Below are positions 41,976-48,225 of a stretch of DNA of 48,225 bases, piece after piece (positions within the stretch are counted from its first letter, which is position 1; every line of letters starts with the position of its first letter). The stretch is from NCBI RefSeq assembly GCF_019655335.1, contig NZ_BPFD01000032.1, forward strand, positions 1 to 48,225, given 5' to 3'. The translations under genes were made by a program, and so were the position numbers. The notes beneath the pieces were generated by a model. The model saw nothing but the letters and a program-made list of their open reading frames with translations, was not told the DNA's origin and made no database searches. Source of the DNA: Shewanella hafniensis (GTDB lineage Bacteria > Pseudomonadota > Gammaproteobacteria > Enterobacterales > Shewanellaceae).

Positions 41976-43601
41976 TTAACCTCGGCAACTGGCAAAGATA
42001 TCTAACTTAGGCTGATATACCTCGGTCTTGACATTCATTAGGCCTAAAAGACTGTCGAATAAATTGTCGTGGGAGAAACCGCCCTTCGCCGCGTGCTCAG
42101 CTAAACAGGCCATGTCTAAGTGGTTATCTTTACTGAAATCTTCAGATACCCAAGCAAGCATAGGAATACTCGTCTGTTCGATTGGGGCAATGCTGTAAGG
42201 TGCGCCATGTAAATACATGCCCTTCTCACCTAACGACTCGCCGTGATCGCTCAAATACAACATGGCTGGATCAAATTTATCTTGCTGATTTTGTAACTTT
42301 TTCACTACTTCGCTGATGATGTAGTCAGTATATAAAATGGTGTTGTCGTAGGTGTTAATCAGTTCATCTTGGCTACAGTTTTGAATATCGCTACGCTGAC
42401 AATCCGGTGTGAACTTACGGTGCTCAGGTGGATAACGTAAGAAATACGTTGGTCCATGGCTACCAATCACATGCAACACAATCACGGTATCTTTACGTTC
42501 TGCAGTGGCCAAGGTTTCATCTAATTTGTTGAGTAACACTTGGTCAAAACAATATTGGCCAGTACACAACTCAGGATCGCTATTCAAATCAATCGTAATG
42601 TTTTCAACTTGATCGCACACGCCTTTACAACCAGAGTCATTGTCAAACCACTGCACTTTAATTCCGCCATGGTTCAACACATCAACCGCAGTATCTTGGG
42701 CATAGGCGCGGCGAGAATCATAATCTTCACGTCCCATGCGTGAAAACATACAAGGCAGGGAGACTGCGGTTGCCGTGCCACATGAATGGGTATCTTTAAA
42801 GATAATCAAACCTTGATCTTGGGTATGAGTGTTGGTCGGCTTGTCATAGCCATAATACTGATAATTCATCGAACGCGCGGTTTCACCAACCACAAGCACT
42901 AGCAAGTTAGGTTTACCATTAGGGTTAGTACTGACATTCTTAGCATCGAGGCCAAGCTGCTGATATTCCATCGGTGTTTGTAAGTAATGCACATTAATGT
43001 ACTTAGACGCCGCACCAATAAAATACGTCGGCACTATATAGCGTTTTAGTTCATCGTTGTTACGGCCAAAAGCGGCGTAATCTTGGAAATAGAAGAAAGC
43101 AATAATAGCCAGTCCCGCCAACATCGTCAGCATAAACAGTACTTTATGCAGTAACTCTTTGAAGAATGGCTGGTATTGAATATCGGCCTTATAAATAAGG
43201 TACGCGGGTAAAATCCCTGTGATTAACATATTGATTATTGATGCGAAATTCACATACATCAGCGCTTCAGCATGATTGGTCTGAAAGGTGTTTTCTATCA
43301 TGCCGTAATCGAAGACGACATTGTATTGATAAGCAGCGAAAAACACACTCGATGACAATAAGGTCAGTATGATAAAAAATGGCTTAACGAGGTACTTCAC
43401 CGTAAATAAGGAAAACACAAAACTAAGGGCAAAAGTTAAAAACAACGGCATAGTGGCGATGAAGATTGGATCGACATCAGGTTGCTTTTCGATGCCTTTT
43501 TTAATGATATCGAATAGTGGAATATTGAAAATACAAACGTAAAACAACGCCGTGATAAAAGTGAAACGATTCACCGATAGAGTCTTAAATCTTGCTAGCA
43601 C
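41976..43601 (-). CDS. eptA: Phosphoethanolamine transferase EptA-type (lipid A modification)
   Basis: A 541-residue inner-membrane enzyme. Five N-terminal membrane helices (about residues 10-175) are followed by a periplasmic alkaline-phosphatase-fold domain. The metal site and nucleophile are visible: Glu in VVGETARSMNYQYYG, nucleophilic Thr in HSCGTATAVSLPCMFS, Asp-His in LSDHGESLGE and His in MYLHGAPY. Six or more paired Cys (for example SGCKGVCDQ, LCTGQYC) match the disulphides of the family. It transfers phosphoethanolamine from phosphatidylethanolamine to lipid A phosphate, reducing surface charge and binding of cationic peptides such as polymyxin. Length is normal. It is monocistronic, separated from the upstream peptidase gene by a terminator. 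Confidence 0.94.
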   Translation of the reverse strand: MLARFKTLSVNRFTFITALFYVCIFNIPLFDIIKKGIEKQPDVDPIFIATMPLFLTFALSFVFSLFTVKYLVKPFFIILTLLSSSVFFAAYQYNVVFDYGMIENTFQTNHAEALMYVNFASIINMLITGILPAYLIYKADIQYQPFFKELLHKVLFMLTMLAGLAIIAFFYFQDYAAFGRNNDELKRYIVPTYFIGAASKYINVHYLQTPMEYQQLGLDAKNVSTNPNGKPNLLVLVVGETARSMNYQYYGYDKPTNTHTQDQGLIIFKDTHSCGTATAVSLPCMFSRMGREDYDSRRAYAQDTAVDVLNHGGIKVQWFDNDSGCKGVCDQVENITIDLNSDPELCTGQYCFDQVLLNKLDETLATAERKDTVIVLHVIGSHGPTYFLRYPPEHRKFTPDCQRSDIQNCSQDELINTYDNTILYTDYIISEVVKKLQNQQDKFDPAMLYLSDHGESLGEKGMYLHGAPYSIAPIEQTSIPMLAWVSEDFSKDNHLDMACLAEHAAKGGFSHDNLFDSLLGLMNVKTEVYQPKLDIFASCRG

Positions 43602-43759
43602 TGATAGCTCTCACTCAAATTAGTTGTATGCCGAGACTAACTTACAATTCTTAAGGTAATCTTAGGCTGTAACAGTCAAATTTTTTCGCCATAGTAGCAA
43701 GCTCTCGGCAATGGCTCAAATTATCTGTGGTTAATGTTAACAATTAAAAAACAAAGTTA

Positions 43760-43797
43760 AAAAAACGGCCGAACCTCAATCAGTTCGACCGTTTTTT
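43760..43797 (-). terminator. Terminator of the prolyl oligopeptidase gene
   Basis: AAAAAACGGCCGAAC pairs with GTTCGACCGTTTTTT (one mismatch) around an 8-nt loop. Both strands end in runs of T, so it works in either direction. It is placed between the peptidase stop (43871) and the eptA start. Confidence 0.88.
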
Positions 43798-43870
43798 GCT
43801 CCCCAACCTATTAGGGCATTGCTCGGCTTTGTCACCAACTTGTTAACAACTTATGTTAACCCAGCGGTGA

Positions 43871-45964
43871 TTATCGTAATTGCTGTAGTAAGTAGGCAAA
43901 CGCCATTGAATTAAGTTCCGCAGCTTGATTATTATCTGCAGCGCCGGCGTGGCCACCTTCGATATTTTCGTAGTACAAGACATCAATTCCCATGTCTTTC
44001 ATCTTAGCGACCATCTTACGGGCGTGACCTGGGTGAACCCTGTCGTCACGGGTAGAAGTGGTGAAAAAGACCTTGGGATAATGCACGTCTTTATGCAGAT
44101 TATGATAAGGCGAGTAGGTTTTAATGTACGCCCATTCCTCTGGAATATCAGGGTTACCGTATTCGCCCATCCAGCTAGCACCCGCTAATAACTTATTGAA
44201 TCTAAACATATCAAGCAGAGGTACTTGGCACACGACAGCATTATAAAGATCCGGTCTGCGGGTAAATGCCGCGCCCATTAACAGGCCACCATTGCTGCCA
44301 CCTTGGATACCTAAATGTTTGCTGGAAGTGATTTTACGGGCAATCAAATCTTCAGCAATGGCTTCAAAATCCTCATAGGCTTTATGACGATTTTGTTTTA
44401 ACGCCGCTTGATGCCAAGCTGGGCCGTATTCGCCACCGCCACGAATGTTGGATAACACATAGACGCCGCCCTGCTCTAACCAATTCTTACCAATGGTGGC
44501 CGAATAAGATGGACGCAGCGACACTTCAAACCCGCCGTAACCGTAAAGTAGCGTGGGATTAGTGCCATCTAACTTAAGATCCTTAGCCATCACCACAAAG
44601 TACGGCACTTTAGTGCCATCTTTAGACGTCGCAAAGTATTGCTCGGTTTTAAACTTGTCCGCCGCAAACTGTTGCGGCATACCTTTAATTTTCTGCGGAT
44701 TTAGGGTTTTAGCATTCACAGTGTAGAGAGTTGAAGGTTCAAGAAAACTGGTGTAATTCACAAAGAAATCATCACTGTCTTGCTCAACATCCATTACAGT
44801 CAAGGCGCCATTCGCTTCGAATGGGACTTGGGTGCTCTGCCAAGCGCCCTTTTCGTCTTGCTCATAACGCACTAATTTGCTTTTAACGTTATCGAGCCAA
44901 TTAACGAAAATTGCACTCTTACTAAAACTGAGCTGCGCTATCGATGCGGTTTGAGTCGGGCTTACAAATAAACTGAACTTGGCTTTTTGAGCGATAAGAT
45001 CCGCCACATCGGCATACACGACCGCGCCTTGCTTAAAGTTACCGTCTTGATTGGTTAAATCGCTCTTTAACTCAATGAATAACTTACCTTTGAAATAACC
45101 TTTAATCTCAGCATCTTGCGGTAAAGGCAATCCAATAAGTTTACCGTCTTGGTACACATATTGGCTGGCGGTATAAAAAGTATGCGCTTCGGTGACTAAA
45201 CTCAGCGGCGTTTTATCATCAAATAACACCCAGCCAGAAACTGCAACTGAAGCCTTATCGCCAGTAAAAACAGGCTTAGCTTGCTCGAGTGGCGTGCCGC
45301 GTTGCCACAGTTTAACGCCCCGTGGATATCCAGAGTCCGTCATGCTTTGACCATCACCAAAATCTGTACCGACAAAGGCGTGATCTTTATCTATCCAGCT
45401 CAGACTCGATTTGGCTTCTTTTAAAAAGAATGGTTTATCTTTGGCAGCAACAAAGGATTTAGTGTTGAGATTAAATTCACGCACTTCCACCGCATCAGCA
45501 CCGCCGCGAGACAATGAGACAAAACAGCGCTCATTTTCGGGATACTGACAGCTAATATCCTTAAATACCCAATTGACGGATTCAGCTTTACCTAGGGCAT
45601 CGATATCAAGCACGGTTTCCCATTTGGGATCGGGTTTAGCATATTCTTCCATGGTAGTGCGGCGGTAAATACCGCGCACATGGGTATCATCCTTCCAAAA
45701 GTTGTATAACTTGTCGCCAATGTGGGTCGCGTAGGGAATGCGTTCTTTATCGTTCAGGATGGCGAGACTGTTCGCCACTAAGGTATCAAAACCTTTAAAC
45801 GCTTTAATTTCGGCGGCAGATGCAGCATTTTGGGTTTTCACCCATTCCATCGGCTTTGCGCCTTCAACATCTTCTAACCAAATGTATTTATCTTCTTCTG
45901 CGTGAAGTTGACCGCTCATACCGAGCACTCCTGCAATGCACCAAGGCAGTAATTTATTATTCAT
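43871..45964 (-). CDS. Periplasmic prolyl oligopeptidase (S9A family)
   Basis: 697 residues with a signal peptide (MNNKLLPWCIAGVLGMSGQL, cleavage near HAEED). A seven-bladed propeller follows (about 80-430), then the alpha/beta-hydrolase domain. The catalytic triad is visible: Ser in IQGGSNGGLLMGAAF, Asp in TRDDRVHPGHA and His in IEGGHAGAADN. The propeller restricts access to short peptides, and S9A enzymes cleave after proline. ATG 45964 has AAGGAA 6 nt upstream and gives a proper signal peptide. The in-frame ATG 45982 lacks a site. Shewanella carries several S9 peptidases, so a specific gene name is not given. Confidence 0.92.
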   Translation of the reverse strand: MNNKLLPWCIAGVLGMSGQLHAEEDKYIWLEDVEGAKPMEWVKTQNAASAAEIKAFKGFDTLVANSLAILNDKERIPYATHIGDKLYNFWKDDTHVRGIYRRTTMEEYAKPDPKWETVLDIDALGKAESVNWVFKDISCQYPENERCFVSLSRGGADAVEVREFNLNTKSFVAAKDKPFFLKEAKSSLSWIDKDHAFVGTDFGDGQSMTDSGYPRGVKLWQRGTPLEQAKPVFTGDKASVAVSGWVLFDDKTPLSLVTEAHTFYTASQYVYQDGKLIGLPLPQDAEIKGYFKGKLFIELKSDLTNQDGNFKQGAVVYADVADLIAQKAKFSLFVSPTQTASIAQLSFSKSAIFVNWLDNVKSKLVRYEQDEKGAWQSTQVPFEANGALTVMDVEQDSDDFFVNYTSFLEPSTLYTVNAKTLNPQKIKGMPQQFAADKFKTEQYFATSKDGTKVPYFVVMAKDLKLDGTNPTLLYGYGGFEVSLRPSYSATIGKNWLEQGGVYVLSNIRGGGEYGPAWHQAALKQNRHKAYEDFEAIAEDLIARKITSSKHLGIQGGSNGGLLMGAAFTRRPDLYNAVVCQVPLLDMFRFNKLLAGASWMGEYGNPDIPEEWAYIKTYSPYHNLHKDVHYPKVFFTTSTRDDRVHPGHARKMVAKMKDMGIDVLYYENIEGGHAGAADNNQAAELNSMAFAYLLQQLR

Positions 45965-46127
45965 TCTATTCCTTTTAAACAAAGTCCATCTTGAGATCTG
46001 CCCTTACATTACCTTAATTAATATCCAGTTCAACTATTAATCCAACAAGAATGTAACAAAAGGTAAGGTACTGTAATAGCAGATGATTAATCTAGAATGA
46101 ATCGCGTTTTTAAAAATGACGTGCTAT

Positions 46128-46155
46128 AAAAAAGCGTCCGAGAAGGACGCTTTTT
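46128..46155 (-). terminator. Terminator of the dmeF-marR operon
   Basis: AAAAAAGCGTCC and GGACGCTTTTT form a compact stem with a 5-nt loop and T-runs on both strands, 20 bp beyond the MarR-type gene's stop codon. Confidence 0.88.
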
Positions 46156-46175
46156 AGTGGATGAAATAGGGTAAA

Positions 46176-46685
46176 TTAAAACTCGTTATTCATACGAGAC
46201 AACAAATTGAGCAGTACGATTCGCTCTTCACTGCTCATTTTTGCGGTGAGATCTGTGGTGAGTTGTAGATGCAAAGCATCATGTTCGAGGAACAAGGCTT
46301 GCCCCTTATCGGTTAACTCCACCAGAATCGACCGGCGATCGGTTTCATGGGGACGACGCACAACCCACTGTGCCTCTACCATTTTATCGATTTGAACTGT
46401 TAATGTGCCGGTTGTGACGCCAATTTTATCCGCCAATTCCTTCATCCGCATGGCGCCGTGCACGCCGAGTAACTCAATGGTGTGCACCTGCGATAGACTA
46501 AACCCTTTGTCGCGCACAATGGCGTGTTCCCATGACGACAGCTTTTCATAAAATTCAATAATTACATGATTTAATGCATGATCTGTTGAATGCGCAGCCG
46601 TTGAATGTCCAGCTGTTGATTGTGCAGCAGGCAAATGTGCCTCACTTGCATGCAGGTTTGATGAGGGATGATGTTCAACAGTCAT
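46176..46685 (-). CDS. MarR-family regulator coupled to the metal exporter
   Basis: 169 residues. The N-terminal ~35 residues are a low-complexity His/Ser/Ala stretch (AQSTAGHSTAAHSTDHA). This is unusual for MarR proteins and could bind metal. The winged helix follows: LSQVHTIELLGVHGAMRMKE, LADKIGVTTGTLTVQIDKM, and the wing with RRPHETDRRSILVELTDKG. Its ATG directly abuts the TAA of the exporter gene (TAAATG), so the two are coupled. An autoregulatory, metal-responsive repressor is inferred. A dyad at 47970-47982 is the best operator candidate. Confidence 0.9.
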   Translation of the reverse strand: MTVEHHPSSNLHASEAHLPAAQSTAGHSTAAHSTDHALNHVIIEFYEKLSSWEHAIVRDKGFSLSQVHTIELLGVHGAMRMKELADKIGVTTGTLTVQIDKMVEAQWVVRRPHETDRRSILVELTDKGQALFLEHDALHLQLTTDLTAKMSSEERIVLLNLLSRMNNEF

Positions 46686-47906
46686 TTAGGCTTCCTTAGC
46701 CATACACTCGCGCTGACGACAAGTATGGAGTTCAATGGTGATATGGGCCAATTCAGGAAATTGTGACAGTAACTGATTAAAATAACTGACATCTTTCGGT
46801 GAATGGGACACGATGGATACCATAATAGCATGGTGATCGGCGCTCACTCGCCAAAGATGTAAATCGGCCACTTGATGATCTGTTACAGCTTCAATGGTTT
46901 GCGTGACTTTACGCTGTAATGATGCTTTAACGCCGCCGTCCAGCAAAATAGGGCTGGTTTGCTGAATGAGTCCCCAAGACCAACGGCTGATAATCACAGC
47001 ACCCACTATACCCATAATCGGGTCGAGCCAAGTCAGTCCCATGTATTTACCAAACAACAAAGCAGCGATGGCGAGCACTGACGTTAACGCATCAGCCAGT
47101 ACGTGAAAATAGGCCGCACGTAGGTTGTGATCATGGCCACCGTGGGCCTTCTGGCTCTTGTGCTCATGCTCATGCTCATGCTCATGCTCATGCTCATGCT
47201 CATGCTCTGCAGCATGTTGGTGATCCTGTTTATGTTGGCAATGGCTGTGATCATGATGACTTTCATCGTGTGCATGTGAGTCATGGTGCGGATCCGCATC
47301 ATGTGAATGCGCTGTATGGGCATGTTCGTCTTTATGATCATCTTGATGGTCATGAGCGTGACTATGTCCGTGTCCGTGACCGTGCCCATGGTCGTGGGTA
47401 TGATGATCTTTAAGTAAAAATACACTCAGCACATTGACGCTTAAACCAATAACGGCCACAAAAATAGCTTCGTTGAAATGAATTTGCTCGGGACTAATCA
47501 GTCGCATTCCCGATTCAATCAACATCACCAGTGCTACAAGTCCTAGCGCTATTGCGCTGGTATAACCGCCAAGCACACTCACTTTGCCTGTACCGAAAGC
47601 AAAAGCAGGATCGTTAGCGTGTTTACGGGCATAGGAATAGGCGAATAACGTGATCATAAAGGCCGCGGCATGGGTTCCCATATGCCAACCGTCGGCGAGC
47701 AGTGCCATAGAACCGTAAATGGTTCCGGCAGCAATTTCAGCCACCATAGTGATCACAGTTAAATACAGTACATAACGCGTGTTCTTTTCGCCATCGCGGT
47801 TCTGGCTCGAAAACTCATGGGAGTGTTGCCACTGGGCGAGTGAGTGCCCTTGGCGGTGGGCAGTAGCTTGATGCTCTGTCGCTTGCTCGGCTGTAGTTGA
47901 TTTCAT
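46686..47906 (-). CDS. dmeF: Cation diffusion facilitator, DmeF-like Co/Ni (Zn) exporter with His-rich loop
   Basis: A 406-residue inner-membrane proton/metal antiporter. It has six membrane helices: TM1-2 contain AAGTIYGSMALLADGWHMGTH with the metal site Asp-His, and TM5 contains YFHVLADALTSVLAIAALL with the second His/Asp pair. Between TM4 and TM5 a roughly 85-residue loop (about 167-252) is dominated by His, Asp and Glu, including an uninterrupted run of (Glu-His)7. The N-terminal HEFSSQNRDGEKNTRYVLYL and the FGTGKV motif match DmeF proteins rather than ZitB or CzcD, so cobalt/nickel is the likeliest substrate. A C-terminal ferredoxin-like domain ends CRQRECM. It is the first gene of an operon with the MarR regulator. 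Confidence 0.9.
   Translation of the reverse strand: MKSTTAEQATEHQATAHRQGHSLAQWQHSHEFSSQNRDGEKNTRYVLYLTVITMVAEIAAGTIYGSMALLADGWHMGTHAAAFMITLFAYSYARKHANDPAFAFGTGKVSVLGGYTSAIALGLVALVMLIESGMRLISPEQIHFNEAIFVAVIGLSVNVLSVFLLKDHHTHDHGHGHGHGHSHAHDHQDDHKDEHAHTAHSHDADPHHDSHAHDESHHDHSHCQHKQDHQHAAEHEHEHEHEHEHEHEHKSQKAHGGHDHNLRAAYFHVLADALTSVLAIAALLFGKYMGLTWLDPIMGIVGAVIISRWSWGLIQQTSPILLDGGVKASLQRKVTQTIEAVTDHQVADLHLWRVSADHHAIMVSIVSHSPKDVSYFNQLLSQFPELAHITIELHTCRQRECMAKEA
47159..47208. repeat. CTCATG hexanucleotide microsatellite in dmeF
   Basis: Seven to eight consecutive CTCATG units encode the alternating Glu-His run of the exporter's metal-binding loop. Being a 6-bp unit, gain or loss by slippage keeps the frame and only changes loop length. 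Confidence 0.9.
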
Positions 47907-48225
47907 TGTGTTATTCCTACTCCATGTCCATCGCTATCAATGATAAAAAACGTGTTGCCTGAATTATAGTTTGAATATCAAAATATATGAAGATCAAATT
48001 AACTATTAATCAAGATATACCGTTTTCAAACTTTTAAACGTGCATGTGGATCCCCATAATGCATCTGTACTCCTGCCATCAGTCGAGACGCCAGTATGTG
48101 AAGCAAGAAAGATAACTAGACTAGGCAAAATAGTTCAGGCAAGGTTTAATGAGTAATTGATTTACTTGTAAATAACTCAGCAAAGAATTGAAATCGCCGT
48201 TAACGTATAAAATTAGTCTTTGGAC
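47907..48225. other. Region upstream of dmeF, to window end
   Basis: About 319 bp containing the dmeF promoter and the dyad at 47970-47982. No further gene was recognised up to the right edge. Confidence 0.4.
47970..47982. promoter_or_regulatory. Candidate MarR operator upstream of dmeF
   Basis: TTTGA-ATA-TCAAA is a perfect dyad 64-76 bp upstream of the dmeF ATG. It has the size and AT-rich character of MarR-family binding sites. A further TCAAA occurs 13 bp to the right (47994-47998). Confidence 0.4.

Noticed and set aside
47084..47425. Minus-strand frame with Met-Ser repeats inside dmeF
   Set aside because: Alternative reading of the CATGAG microsatellite; the Glu-His frame belongs to a complete transporter.

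Overview
The window looks like chromosomal DNA of a Shewanella-type marine or aquatic gammaproteobacterium. This is inferred from gene content: an F7-type chemosensory operon (cheY-cheA-cheW-Aer2-like receptor-cheR-cheD-cheB) next to a GGDEF response regulator, a TonB receptor/beta-propeller phytase pair, PatZ, EptA, YbiT, VF530, a CLCA_X protein, a His-rich DmeF-like exporter and several diguanylate cyclases. No rRNA, tRNA, CRISPR array or prophage was recognised.

Layout. 1-163: 3' end of an ISAs1-family insertion sequence, then about 700 bp without a convincing gene. 876-5445: iron locus with a siderophore receptor and two PepSY-type inner-membrane genes, Fur-like sites, and a divergent TonB receptor that has collapsed to its signal peptide and last beta strand. 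5446-10723: a protein of unknown function, a zinc-protease-like CLCA_X protein, a PAS-GGDEF cyclase, and an AraC regulator coupled to a GGDEF protein with a degenerate active site. 11110-16310: Pho-box-preceded TonB receptor plus phytase. 16601-19341: VF530 protein and the ABC-F ATPase YbiT. 19548-24511: accessory stretch with a Fic toxin and a tail-to-tail candidate antitoxin, a CxxC protein, a lipoprotein, a membrane zinc protease, and an overlapping HNH endonuclease/methyltransferase pair. 24897-37366: chemosensory cluster. 37644-47906: patZ, a diguanylate cyclase, eptA, a periplasmic prolyl oligopeptidase, and a dmeF-marR operon.

The strongest observation is in the chemosensory operon, which carries three independent gene-breaking changes: an in-frame TAA in the first (receptor-like) gene, a one-base frameshift in the REC-PP2C-HATPase gene, and an exact 19-bp tandem duplication that frameshifts the end of cheA. 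In each case the downstream reading frame is preserved and reconstructs a full-length product when the lesion is reversed. The remaining genes (STAS, cheY, cheW, receptor, cheR, cheD, cheB) are open. The operon therefore looks recently inactivated, or switchable in the case of the 19-bp repeat.

Other candidates for less described biology are the methyltransferase-HNH cassette, the convergent Fic/antitoxin pair, the partner-switch module (STAS plus REC-PP2C-HATPase) built into a chemotaxis operon, and a pair of strong dyads next to the IS end.
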